A stretch of DNA of 64,000 bases. Origin: Medakamo hakoo (Eukaryota > Chlorophyta > Trebouxiophyceae > Coccomyxaceae). Numbering within the stretch: the stretch's first letter is position 1; every line of letters starts with the position of its first letter. The notes beneath the pieces are model-generated. The model was not told the DNA's origin. It saw only the letters and a list, made by a program, of their open reading frames with translations, and did not search any database. Shown here piece by piece: positions 24,891 through 35,198 of this stretch. Made by a program: the position numbers and the translations under genes. The stretch covers positions 558,001 through 622,000 of the forward strand of contig CP089450.1 of the NCBI GenBank assembly GCA_026636295.1. Reading direction: 5' to 3'.

Positions 24891-26352
24891 ATGGCGTCCG
24901 CCCAGCCGCCGCCCGGCGTCGGCACGTACTGCGCCACGGCCGGCGCTGTCTTCACGTCCAAGGAAGCCCTGACCGCGCACTACAAGTCGGACTTTCACCG
25001 GTGCGGACTTTTTGCGGGTCGGCTAGCACGCCGCGCATTTCCTCGACCGGCCGCCGAGCAAGTGTGTCGCTGACGCGTCCCCCACCCTCCACCCGCACAC
25101 ATCCAACAGCTACAACCTGAAGCGCAAGGTGGCCGGCCTCCCACCCGTGACGCGGGAGTGGTATGAAGCCCGGCGGGACGCGCTGTTGGCGGCCGGAACC
25201 AGCGGCGGCGGCGGCGGCGGCGTGCTCGCGTCGGCGACCCGCGTCTGGACCGACCCGCTGACGCGCAAGCGGTTCACGTCGGAAGCCACCTACCGCACGT
25301 TTGTGGAGTCGAAGAAGTATGCGGCGCTGGTGAAAAAGTCGGGCGTGGCGGCTCCCGCGCCCCTGGTGAGCGTCGTCCGCGCCGACGGCGGCGGCGGCGC
25401 GGCCGCGGCCGCGCCGTCCACCTCTGGGCGGGCAGCTGCCGCTCCGCCCACGCCCGCGTCCGCCGGCTTCCGCGTCGCCGCGCCCAACGGCGTCACGTTT
25501 TCCACGCCCGCCACGGCCATGGAAGGCGAAGGCGAAGCCGCCGCCGCCGCGGCGCCGGCCGGCGGCGACGACGTCGACGACGACGACGACGGCTGGGAGA
25601 CGGCCGGGTCGGACGACGAGCCGGAGTGGGTCACGTGGGACCCGCGCCGCTCGCTCTTCGACAACGCGTCCTTCCCCACCGTCGAAGCCTGCCTGGAACA
25701 CATGTGGCGCAAGTACGGCTTCTACCTGCCCGACGCGCCGTACCTGGCCGACCCGGAAGGCCTGCTGCGGTACCTGGGGGAAAAACTCGCCAACGGGCGC
25801 GTGCCGCTCTACACCCGCGGCGACGACGAGGGCGCGCGCGTCTTCCCCTCGCTCCACGCCGTCCAGCGCCACATGGTCGACTCCGGCCGCACAAAGCTGG
25901 CCTGGGAGGGCAATGAGGAGGAGTACGACGAGTGGTACGATTACTCCGCGCTGGACGACGGCGACGGCGACGGCGATGATGGGAGTGATGGGTCGGGCGG
26001 CGGACGCGGCGCGATGATTGTCGACGGCGGGGAAGCCGACCTGGCCGGCCCGTCCACCGCCCTGTCCCTGTACGAGCTGACCCTGCCGGGCGGGAAGACG
26101 CTGGGCTCCCGCCACCTGGCGCGGTACTACAAACAGAAGCACCGGCCGGACGCGGACGCGCGCGCCGCGGCCGCCGCGGCGGTGGCCGCGCGCTACCGCC
26201 TGCTGGGCGTGGGCGGCGCCGACGACGGCCCGGGCGCCGCCGTCGCCCGGGCCAAGGCGCACAAGGCGCGCACACGCGTGGTCCGCAATGAGATCCGCAC
26301 CCAGCTGGCGGCGAATGTGACGCGCAACCTGCCGCGCAATGTTCCGTACTGA
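24891..26352 (+). CDS. REI1/ZNF622-like 60S ribosome maturation factor with lost zinc ligands
   Basis: 450 residues in two exons, 24891-25000 and 25110-26352, phase 2; splicing gives HYKSDFHR-YNLKRKVAGLPPV, the hallmark of the family. REI1/ZNF622 acts in the cytosol on late pre-60S particles, in the release of Arx1. The second zinc-finger region (SLFDNASF, then LEHMWRKYGFYLPD), LLRYLGEKL, VFPSLHAVQRHMVD and the C-terminal LTLPGGKTLGSRHLARYYKQ are all recognisable. Nearly every zinc ligand is replaced: the first finger has Ala17 for the second Cys, CxxC is Ser218/Asp221, the next CxxC is Pro269/Thr272 and the final HC is RT. Long Ala/acidic linkers separate the blocks. Confidence 0.85.
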
Positions 26353-26582
26353 GGGGAGGGGGAGAGGGGCTGGGTGGGTGGGTGGGTGCGTATGTTTTCT
26401 TCTTGTCTTGCACCCATGCTCGCTCTCTCTCTCAACAACGCAAGGGGTCGCACCCGGGCCGGCGCACGCGCACCGCTCCTTCAAAAAAAACAACAATGAG
26501 GGCGTGCACAGCGCGCTCCACGGCGCCAGGGCGCTTCATGTCCATTCGGGTGTGTAGTGTGTTGTGCGCGCGTGCGCCCCGT

Positions 26583-26888
26583 TCAGATGCCCGCCTGCGG
26601 CTCCGTGTCCTTCCCCGCCTCACCCTCCGCGCCGCCGACGGGCACGTCCGCCGGGATTTGGTCCGCCTCAGGCCCACCGCTGGCGCCCGCGCCCGGCTTG
26701 TACGTCTTCCCGGCTTCCAGCTCCTCGCCGGCGCCGCCCGCGCCCGCCGCCTTGATCGACTCCGCCTCTGCGCGCGGCGCGGCCTGTTCGACCGCGAGTT
26801 TTTTGGAGCCGGCGACCTCTTCGTGCATGGACTGCTCTTGCTTCCCGCCGCTGCCGTAGTGCGACTGACCCTGGCCCGCGCCGGACAT
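26583..26888 (-). CDS. Small hydrophilic Ala/Glu/Gly-rich protein
   Basis: 101 residues from the ATG at 26888. Upstream sequence in the same frame is Pro/His-rich and looks like leader. The composition is strongly hydrophilic (Gly, Ala, Glu, Lys, Gln), with a low content of aromatic and large aliphatic residues. One short amphipathic helix is predicted by eye around KKLAVEQAAPRAEAESIKAA. There is no membrane segment and no Cys. The profile resembles hydrophilins or LEA-like stress proteins, but no family motif is present, so the role is unassigned. It is convergent with the REI1-like gene. Confidence 0.5.
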   Translation of the reverse strand: MSGAGQGQSHYGSGGKQEQSMHEEVAGSKKLAVEQAAPRAEAESIKAAGAGGAGEELEAGKTYKPGAGASGGPEADQIPADVPVGGAEGEAGKDTEPQAGI

Positions 26889-27092
26889 CGTGGCTTGATT
26901 GGGTGGGGGTGGGTGCTGGTGTGGCGGAGGGGGTGGCGGCGTGTGTGTGCTGTGGGTTGGTGCGTGTGAGCGAGCGGGTGGGTTTTTCCCCATCCCTCTC
27001 TCTCTTTCACTCTCTCTTTCTCGCGCGCGCGCGCTCTACAGGCCGCCGCCACCCGCGCCACCGGACTGGGTCGGTCCCGCCGGACGAGGGCG

Positions 27093-27094
27093 CC

Positions 27095-27149
<55 letters not shown>
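27093..27149. repeat. Poly-C tract followed by a (CA)n microsatellite
   Basis: About 19 C (27093-27111) run straight into about 19 CA units ending one base before the ClpP stop codon at 27150. It lies in the 3' untranslated region of ClpP (minus strand). Confidence 0.95.
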
Positions 27150-27153
<4 letters not shown>

Positions 27154-27956
27154 GCCGCCCCTTCCCACGCCTCCTCCCCCCGCTTCGCGATGACCTCGTC
27201 GATCAGCCCAAACTTGAGCGCCTCGGCCGCCGACTGGAACGTGTCGCGCTCCAACGTCTCGCCGATCACGGCCGGCGTCTGGCCGGTGTGCGCGGCGTAC
27301 GCTTCGTTGATCAGGCCGCGCAGGCGCAGGATCTCTTCCGTGTGAATCCTGATGTCCGTGGCCTGGCCCTGGTACCCGCCCGACGGCTGGTGGAGCAGGA
27401 TGCGGGCGTGGGGCAGGGCGCGGCGGTGGCCGGCCGCGCCCGCGGCCAGCAGCAGCGACGCCATGGACGCGGCCTGCCCCACGCACAGCGTCGCGACGGG
27501 CGGCTTGATGTACTGCATCGTGTCGTAGATGGCCAGGCCCGCCGTGACGACGCCGCCCGGCGAGTTGATGTACATGGAAATGGGCTTGTCCGGGTGCTCC
27601 GACTCCAGGAAGAGCAGCTGGGCGACGACCAGGTTGGCCGACACGTCGTCGATGGGGCCGGACAGCACGACGATCCGCTCGCGCAGGAGGCGGGAGTAGA
27701 TGTCGAAGGCGCGCTCGCCCCGGGGCGTGGCTTCGATGACCATGGGGACGAGGGTGGAGGCCGTCGGCGCACTGGGCGCGCCGCCGCCGGCCCAGGAGGA
27801 GGCGTGGAGGCGGGCGAGGAGGGCGAGCGGCCCCGCGCGCGCCAGGGTCGGTGGAAACGCGGCCGACGTCGACGCCTCAAACGACGCGGGCGCCGCGTTG
27901 CCCAGCCCACGACCCAGCAGGCCGCGACCGGCGGCCAGGGCGGCCCGACGCAGCAT
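27150..27956 (-). CDS. CLPP: ClpP protease subunit, organellar (probably mitochondrial)
   Basis: 268 residues, single exon. A presequence of about 70 residues ([19 protein letters not shown]) precedes a complete Clp[34 protein letters not shown] and the catalytic Ser in [14 protein letters not shown]. The His is in [16 protein letters not shown] and the Asp in [11 protein letters not shown]. All three catalytic residues are present, so this is an active ClpP and not a ClpR. ClpP forms double heptameric rings with a ClpX-type ATPase. The presequence and the single-copy bacterial-type core fit the mitochondrial ClpP2 branch (inference). The stop is immediately followed by the CA microsatellite. 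Confidence 0.92.
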
Positions 27957-28124
27957 GGGTTGGAGGGGGTGACGGGTGGGCGGCCGAGTGTGTGCGGGAC
28001 GCGGCGTGCTGCGCTGCGCGCAGACTCGAATGGCTGCGTCGTGTGTGTGACATCAAGCATCGATACAACACAGCCCCGACGCCCCCTCCGCCAGTACTCG
28101 TACAAGAAAGACAGCCGCCGAACC

Positions 28125-29330
28125 TCACTCCTCCCCCCCGCCGCCCTCCACAGCGCCGCGCAGGGCAGCCCGCGCCGCCAAATCCGCGAGGTGCGCCCGC
28201 ACCGCTTCCAGAACGAAGGCCAGGCGCGCGGCCGTGTCGGTAACCTCGCACAGCGCCACGGCTTCAACAGGCCCCAACGCCAGGGCATCCGCGGCGGCAA
28301 AGCTGAACAGCTCGCGGCGGCGGCGGGAGGACGGCGAGCCGGCGACGGCCTCGCCCACGCGCGCGGCCGCCAGCGCATACGGGTTGCCGGGCGGCGCGGC
28401 GGGGTTGCCGGGCGCCCGGCCCGCGTCGGCGGCAGCGGCCGCCAGCAGCGGGTCAGCGGGCGGCGGCGGGGCCGGGGACGCGGCAGCCCCCTGGCGGGCC
28501 CAGGCCGCGACGGCGCGGGCGGCCGCGTCGTGGCCCGACGCGCGCAGGCCGGCCGCGACGGTGCCGCCCGGCTGGGCCGGCTCGGGAGGCGGCGGCGGCG
28601 GCGGCGCGTGTTCCGCGACTCCGGGCGGCAGCCGCGAGCCCGGCCCCTCACCGGGCCCGCGCGGCGTCAGGCGGTCGACGGCCGCCAAGGCGGCGGCCAG
28701 GTCGAGTTCCAGGGACGCGGCCGCGGCCGCGGACCGCGCGTCGGGCGGCGGCGCGTCGGACAGGGGGGCAACCGTCGCCGTCGCGTACAGCCCCGGCCCC
28801 CTCCCCGCGTTGCCCGCGTCCAGGACCGTCACTCGGCCCAGGCCCTCGTACTCGACGAGGACCTCGCCGCCGCGGCCGCCGCCCGCGATGGACGTGGTGC
28901 GCGTGGCGCGGGCGAGCGTCGCGACGCGCGGCAGGCCGCCCGGGCCCGCCGCCCGCCCGGGCGGGCCCGCGCCCTGGGAGGGGGCGTGGACGAACCGGCC
29001 GTCCGCGGATGCCAGGGCCGCGGCCAGTGCGGCGACCAGGCGGGGCTCGTACAGGCGGGCCGCGCCCCGGGAGGCCGGCAACAGGACGCGGGGCAGGGTG
29101 ATGACCGGGAGGGTGGCCAGGGCCGGCGTGGTGGCGGCGGAGGCCGACGGCGCGTCGACGCCGCCGGCGGGGCGGGGGCCGCGGCCGGCCTCGCCTGGGC
29201 CTGGGGGTGGGGGTGCGGAGGCCGCGGCGGCGGCGACGGGGCGGCGAGGGGCGGAGGGCGCGCGGGCCGGGCCGGGCGGGCGTGCGGCGCCCGGGCGGCG
29301 CGCGGCCGCGGCTGGGGTGGCGCGCAGCAT
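28125..29330 (-). CDS. LON substrate-binding domain protein, plastid-type
   Basis: 401 residues, start at 29330. It opens with an Arg/Ala/Pro transit-like leader, then the LON N-terminal domain: LPVITLPRVLLPASRGAARL, a middle LPRVATLARATRT, EVLVEYEGLGRVTVLDA and LYATATVAPLSDAPP. The helical C-terminal part includes ELFSFAAADALALGPVEAVA and ends in a helix of about 35 residues. There is no AAA+ or peptidase domain, so it is a stand-alone LON (PUA-like) protein of the kind found in plastids and cyanobacteria. Its role is unknown, possibly substrate recognition. Long Pro/Ala/Gly linkers split the domain in the middle. It lies 168 nt upstream of ClpP on the same strand. Confidence 0.78.
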   Translation of the reverse strand: MLRATPAAAARRPGAARPPGPARAPSAPRRPVAAAAASAPPPPGPGEAGRGPRPAGGVDAPSASAATTPALATLPVITLPRVLLPASRGAARLYEPRLVAALAAALASADGRFVHAPSQGAGPPGRAAGPGGLPRVATLARATRTTSIAGGGRGGEVLVEYEGLGRVTVLDAGNAGRGPGLYATATVAPLSDAPPPDARSAAAAASLELDLAAALAAVDRLTPRGPGEGPGSRLPPGVAEHAPPPPPPPEPAQPGGTVAAGLRASGHDAAARAVAAWARQGAAASPAPPPPADPLLAAAAADAGRAPGNPAAPPGNPYALAAARVGEAVAGSPSSRRRRELFSFAAADALALGPVEAVALCEVTDTAARLAFVLEAVRAHLADLAARAALRGAVEGGGGEE

Positions 29331-29663
29331 TGTCGGGGCAAACACGTCAGGCGCGCGGGCGGGCGGCGAGCCCGCGCAAGGTCTGAACGCCCAACAGTCG
29401 CGTTCTGCTAGGAGGTAGAAGCCTGGCGCACCCAGGTGGCGTGGCGCGGGTGCGAGATAGCGCCGCCTTGGGCCGTGGCGGGAGCCGGAGGAGGGGGAAC
29501 GAGCGCGCGCAGCTCCGAAACGACGACGGTGTGCGGCCCCGCCCGACCACCCCTGTGCACATTTCTCTCCCGGGGCCTGAAAGACAGAAAAAGTCACACA
29601 GCTCACACATCCTCCACACGCCCCGCCCCGCCCTTCCACCCTGCCCTCCCCCCACCCCATCCC
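29331..29663. other. Gap between LON-domain gene and proteasome alpha-3 gene
   Basis: 333 bp containing the presumed promoter of the LON-domain gene and the 3' end of the proteasome gene, both on the minus strand. I see no further gene. The frame of the LON ORF stays open upstream, but without conserved content. Confidence 0.5.
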
Positions 29664-31026
29664 TCACTCATCCATGTCGCTGTCCGCCAGCGCCGCCTTG
29701 GCCGCCGCCTCCGCGGCGGTCGCAACATCGGCCGGCACGCGCTCAAACCGCCGGCCCGAAGCCTCGCACACCCAGGCCAGCTCCAGCTCAAACGGCTTGT
29801 CGCCCTCGTGGACAGAGTGCAGGCTGTTGTTGTTTGGTGGGGGGGTGGGGTGGGGCGTGGCGTGAGGGGCGCGCGCTCTGTCCCCTGAGCTTTTTTCCAT
29901 CCACCCATCCCGCCCCCCAGGCTCGACGGACACTGGAGACGCCCCCACCCCACACACGCACATTTTCGCCACTTCCACGACGCCCTGCGCGCACGTCAGG
30001 TTGGCCAGGTCCAGCCGCTCGATGGCGGTCTTTGCGGCCTGCCGCCCCTTGCCCACCGCCGTGCCGTAGTACCGGTGCGCCGCGCCCGACGGGTCGATGG
30101 CGTAGAGGGCGGGGCCCGCGCCGCTGTGGCCCGCTGAGGCCGGCGGCGCGCCGGCCTCCGCGCCGCCGACCGCCTCCTCCTCGTCCACGTCGTACGTCGC
30201 CAGCAGGGCAGTCGACCCGAAGGGGCGCACGTACCAGTACAGGTTGAAGGCGTGGACGAAGGAGGCCAGGCGCTCGGCGAGGACGTGGCCCGGGATGGGC
30301 GACCCGTACAGGCTGTGTGGTTGGAGTGGGGTGGGGTGGGGTGAGAAAGAGGGTGCGAGAGTGGGGTGGGGATGGAAAAAAAGAGAGGAGAATTTTTCTT
30401 TCGGGTCGAGAGTGATGATGGTTCCGACGCCAGCACCAGGGGCGCGCGCCCGGCCGCCCCCTCCTCCGCGCCCGTGACTCACTTTTTGTATGCGACAGCC
30501 TCGGCCTGGGCCCGGCCCGCGACCGCCCGGCCGTCGGCCGCGACGCCACCCACGGCCAGCCCCGCGTGCCGGGCGGCCGCGTACGCACGGGACGCGGAAC
30601 CCGGTTCGATCATTTTGGAGACGAACGGGTTTTCCACGCCCAGGACGACGCCGTCCGTGCACCGGATGCCGACGACGGTGCTGGAGGTTGGTGGGCAGTG
30701 GGGATAGGTGAGGGGGGCGTGGTGAGGGGTGGTCGAGCAGGGTTGGTTGGGGGCGTCACGCAGCACGGCGTGTGAAGCGTGCGGCGACCGCGCGGCTTGC
30801 CATCGTGCAGCCCGCGCCTCACCCGTCCGCCTGCCAGGCGAGCTGGCGGCAAGCCGCCGGCGCATCCCGCCCGTCGCAGCGTCCCAAAGTTCAATGGCCC
30901 ATCAAAAACAGAGCGCGCTTCTCGCAAAGCTCAACTCACCCGGCGCTGTCCACCGCTTTTTGCGCGTACTCCGTCTGGAAGACGCGGCCGTCGGGCGAGA
31001 ACGTGCCGACAGACAGGTCGTACTGG

Positions 31027-31075
<49 letters not shown>

Positions 31076-31204
31076 GTGGAAAGCGGGCCGTGAGAAAGGA
31101 TGATGGAGGCATTGGGGACAGCGATCGACCGGCGCGCGCCGTGTTTGGTCGCGCAAGCTGAAGCCGCCCTTCCATCCACTCACCCCGCTGCCGATGCCGG
31201 CCAT
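29664..31204 (-). CDS. PAG1: 20S proteasome subunit alpha type 3 (PSMA3/PAG1)
   Basis: 270 residues in five exons: 31204-31184, 31022-30940, 30680-30483, 30312-29962 and 29823-29664. Phases close exactly through all junctions (donors GTGAGT or GTGCGT). Exon 1 encodes only seven residues (MAGIGSG). The alpha-type signature follows ([20 protein letters not shown]). Then come [51 protein letters not shown] and [12 protein letters not shown], with an acidic C-terminal tail ADSDMDE as in alpha-3 subunits. It forms part of the outer ring of the proteasome core that gates substrate entry. Intron 1 carries a (GT)20 tract on the plus strand directly next to its acceptor. Confidence 0.95.
31031..31070. 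repeat. (GT)20 microsatellite inside intron 1 of proteasome alpha-3
   Basis: Forty bases of perfect GT on the plus strand. On the transcript it reads (AC)20 followed by AAAACCAG and exon 2, so it occupies the place of the polypyrimidine tract. Confidence 0.95.
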
Positions 31205-31912
31205 GGTGTGTGAGGCCGGGTGTCTGAGGGTGCGGCGGGTGAAGACGGCAAGAAAGGGGAGGGGGCGCGCGGCGAGTCTTTTTCGCAGCGAAAGCGCGCG
31301 GCGCGTTTTTCTCGCTCTGACCGACCTCGACGCGCCGACGAAAAAAGGGTGGATGGACAGGCCACCTTGTTGCTTCGTTGGACATGAGGCCATTCACTTG
31401 GGGTTCACACATACACACACACAAACACACACTTCGGATATACGCGCGCAGTCAGGGGGGCACGCTCCCTCAGATTCCGAGAGGGAGGCGAGGAGGCAAC
31501 CCCCACGCTCTCCCCTCTCTCCGTCTCTTCCTCGCTCACTCGTTCATGCAAACCTGTCCATTCCCTGACCTAATCGCATGCAGGGGGTGTCGGAGGGTCG
31601 ATGGACACAAAAACAGGCAACCGTGTTGTCCAAGGCGCACACACAAACTCAAGGGGGAAAAGGTCGCAAACACTTCGGATGGAAAAAAAGGGGGAGAGCA
31701 TTGCTAGGGGAAAGGAGGAAGAAGAAACGATCACTTCGTCTTTTTCGTAGTTCTCGGTTCGGCCAGCAGCACTCCAGTCTTGTAGTTACGGGGCGGGGGT
31801 GGTGCGCGAATCGTTCAGGTTCACGGCTTCGGCACGAAAAAATTAAAAAAAAAGAGAGAGTAGGGTTTTTTTGTAGGATGGACGAGGGGGGACCGAACAA
31901 AAAGGGACAGCC
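31205..31912. other. Low-GC gap between proteasome alpha-3 and the receptor-like kinase
   Basis: 708 bp containing the proteasome gene's upstream region and the 3' untranslated region of the kinase. It is visibly poorer in GC than its surroundings, with A and T runs and an imperfect CA stretch at 31407-31432. I find no ORF or RNA gene with support here. Confidence 0.5.
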
Positions 31913-34735
31913 TCACGCCGCGCCCGCCGCGCCCGGCTGGCCCGCACCGCCAGCCGGTGCAACGAGTCGCCGCCGGTCAGCCGCCGCTTGGGCCGCGATG
32001 ATGGGCCGCAAGGCGGCAATGACGGCGGAAAAGTCCGGGCGGCGCGCCGGGTCGTCGGCCCAGCACGACCGGACGAGGGCGCCGTACGCGGCCGCGGCGG
32101 CGGGCAGCCCGCCCGGCGGCAGGTCGGCGTCGGGGAGGACGGGCGACGACGGCGGCGGGCCGTCCCCGGCCTTCATGGCGGACGGCAGGGGCAGGCGGGC
32201 CCGGCGCTCGACGACGGCCAGCACGACCTGCCACGGCCCGAGCGCGGCCCACGGCAGCGCGCACGTCAGCAACTCCCACAGCACGACGCCGAAGGAGAAG
32301 ACGTCGGCGGCGGGCGTGGCGCGGCCGCCGGCCAGGACTTCGGGCGCGACCCAGCGCGGGTTGGCGGCGGCGGCCAGGGACGACCGGGCGGACGCCGGGC
32401 CGGCGGGCGGCGGCGCGCCCGCGTCCAGGTCGCCGGCCGCGCGCGCGAGGTTGAAGTCCGCGACCTTGACCCGCCACCCGGCGTCGACGAGCAGGTTGGC
32501 CGGCTTCAGGTCGCGGTGCAGCACGGGCGGCGCCTGGGCGTGCAGGTACAGCATGCCCTTGGCCGCGCCCAGGGCAAAGCCCAGGCGGCGGGACCAGGGC
32601 AGCAGGGCGGCGGCGTCGCGCCCGCCGCCACCAGCCGCCGCGCGGGCCAGCACGTCGGCGACGGACCCGTTGGGGCAGTACTCCGAAATGACGGCGGGCG
32701 GGTGGGAGACGGTGCCCAGGTACTGGAGGACGTTGGGGTGGCGCAGCCGGGCCATGAGCGCGGCCTCCCGGCGGACGGACGCGAGCAGGGCGGTCGCCGC
32801 GGCCGCGCCGGCCGCGTCCGCGTCGGCGTCGGCGTCGGCGGTCGCCCGCCGGCTGAGCGACCCGCCGACGAGGGGGTTCACTGTCGCATCCCCGCCGTGC
32901 CGGTACTCGCCCATGACACCATCCCACTCCTCCAGGGGGCGGGGCGCCAGCAGCTTGACCGCGACGGCCGTCTCCCGCCAGGCCGCGAGGAAGACCCGGC
33001 CAAACGCGCCCTCGCCCACGGGGCGGGCGAGCGCGAGTTCGGAGAACGGCACGTCGCCCACGGCGGCGGTCGCGGCGGTCGCGGCGTCCGGTGGCGGGGA
33101 GCCGCCGTCACTGGTCGCGGTGGTGGCCGTCCGGCCGGACCGGGCGGAGCGGTCGCCGACGTCGGCGGCGCCGCTGCCGCACCGGCTGCGCGCGCCCGAC
33201 CCCGACGCGCCGGGCGTGAGCAGGGAGCCCGCCGCCAGGGCGACGGGCGGCACGGGCGCGGGCGCTTTGCCGCCGGTGGAGGGCGGCGCGCCAAGGGCGG
33301 CGGGCCGCACGGTGGGCGCGAACGTCGACGCGGCCCAGGGGCTGTCGGCCGCGGCGCCGCCCTTGCCGCCGGCCTCCGCCTTTGTGAGCGCGCCGCCCGC
33401 GCCGCCCTTCAGCGACGCCGCCCCGGTGGCCGCGGCCGCAGCCGCCCGCCGCGCCCGCCGGGCCCGGGTCACGCCCACAAAGACGCCAGCCCCCAGGGCG
33501 ATGGCCACCGCGCTGGCCAGCCCCGCGGACAGGCCGATGACGGCCGAGCTGGGGCGGTCGCGCGCGGCGGGTGGCAGCGCTGCGACGGCGTGCGGAGAGC
33601 CGGAAGCGCCGTCGCGCGAGCGCGGCGTGCGGGCGGCCGCCAGTTCCAGAAGTCTCAGGCCTGTTGCTGGCACGCCCCGTGACTGCAGGTCGGTGGCCAG
33701 GCGGCCGGAGGAGACGGCGACCCTCAACTCGCCTTGCACCACGCCCGCGAGCGGGACGGGGGGTTCGAGCACCAGGCTCAAGTGGACGTGCGGGTAATCG
33801 TCGGGCGAGCCGCCGACTTCGCCGTGGACGGGGCGCGACGTGTGTGATGGCTCTGGCACTGCTGCCTGCGCCAGAGCCCGGCGCGGCGGCCGTGGCGGCG
33901 GCTGCGGCTGCTCGCCGCCGCCAGGCCCGTCCCCGCCGCTCACGACGCGCGCGGCCAGCCCGGACAGCAATTCCGCGTTCGGCCCGCTCTCCGGCAGGAT
34001 TTCTTCAACGGACACGAGCGTGATGTCCGTCGAGTTGATGGACGGCACGGTCGCGTTGATGGCCTGGACCAGGATCTGTTGTTTGTGCGTTTTTTGGTGG
34101 AGGGAGCCAGGGTGAGGGGGTGTGGGTTGGGCCCAGCACGAGCGCATGGGCGTGCGCGAAAAAAAGAGAAAACTCGACGCCCGCCAAAACTCACGCTGCG
34201 GTAGCTTTCCCGGAAGGGGACGAGGTCCGGGCCGTCCAGTTCGAGCACGACCCGGATGGTGGCGGTGGTCGTGGTGGGGCGAGCTGTTTTTTTTTTTGGA
34301 AGGGGAGGCAGGGAGGGGAGACCGAGTGAGGGCGGGGCCGATCGAAAGGAAGCAGACTAGGCCGGCGTGTCGAGGCTAGGCATGCGCACACCCCAGTCCA
34401 CGTCCCGCGTCGTGGTTGCCAGGCGCCGGCCATGCCATCGGGCGAGGCGGCCAGCCGCGGAATTGTGTATCCTCGCCATCGTTGGGCCGCAAGACGACCC
34501 ACCGCTGCGGGCAAAACACCAACGAAAAAAAAACAAGTTTTGGGGTTGCGCCCCAGGCCGCGAGGGGTAAAGCGCGAGCGCCCGACCCCCACAGCCACGC
34601 CACGGCCGGTCTCAACTCATCGGAAAAGAAAAACAACGCACCTGCGGCTGCCGGCAGCCCGGCCAGGAGCGCCAACAGTGCGGCGAGCGTGACAAACTTT
34701 CGCACGACCGGGCCGACGACCCGGCGCGCAAGCAT
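31913..34735 (-). CDS. Receptor-like TKL (RAF-like) protein kinase
   Basis: 781 residues in three exons: 34735-34642, 34283-34195 and 34075-31913 (phases 1 and 0). Exon 1 encodes a signal peptide (VTLAALLALLAGLPAAA). The ectodomain of about 240 residues includes IRVVLELDGPDLVPFRE and AINATVPSINSTDITLVSVE. A transmembrane helix (SAVIGLSAGLASAVAIALGA) and a basic stop-transfer follow. The cytosolic kinase domain has VGEGAFGRVFLA, AVKLLAP, HRDLKPANLLVDAG, an activation segment starting DFN instead of DFG, WVAPEVLAGG and FSFGVVLWELLT. It should be a membrane-bound Ser/Thr (TKL) kinase that senses an extracellular cue; the ligand is unknown. Met at 34789 is a possible longer start. It is divergent from the ectodomain protein at 35199. 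Confidence 0.85.
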
Positions 34736-35198
34736 GCGGCCGCCCGCCCGCGCGCCGGCCACATCTGGCCCGCTCCCTCGGTCCTTCATTTGTAGCACAC
34801 CGACCCCCTCCACAGCCCGATGTGGCTTGGGCGTGGAGAGAGTGGGGCGTGGGCCGGCCACTGTGGCCGCCTTTTTTTCTTGCGCAATAGACTGTGACCA
34901 CAGGCTCGCCCTCCACAGAATAAATTGTCGGGGCTCCTTTGAGCGGTCGAGCGCGCGTCCTCCTCCAGGACCGCTCGCGGCCTCGTCGGACGCCGGACGG
35001 CCTCTTACCCGCCGCAGCGCGCCGCCCAGGCGAAAACCGCGGCCGGACGCGGCGCGCGCACGGCCCGAGACACACACCACCCGCTCCACCGAAATCGGGG
35101 ACTTGCCGCGGAACTGCCCGCCCCCCTGTGTGTGCCACGCCGCGCGCGCACCGCACACGCTCGCGCCACCTGCTAGACCCGGATTTGACGCGCCCAGC
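34736..35198. promoter_or_regulatory. Shared upstream region of the receptor kinase and the ectodomain protein
   Basis: 463 bp between two divergent start codons, containing both 5' leaders and promoters. It is moderately GC-rich with a T run and an A/T-richer centre (34870-34940). No conserved core promoter element is certain. Confidence 0.55.

Noticed and set aside
26903-27500. Small ORFs across the poly-C/CA repeat next to ClpP
   Set aside because: They translate to Thr-His or Val-Cys repeats from the microsatellite; no conserved content.
34361-34520. Possible extra exon in the receptor kinase between the signal peptide and LELDG exons
   Set aside because: An acceptor-like CCCGCAG exists, but no donor restores the phase. 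Direct joining of 34642 to 34283 is in phase and gives a normal signal peptide boundary.
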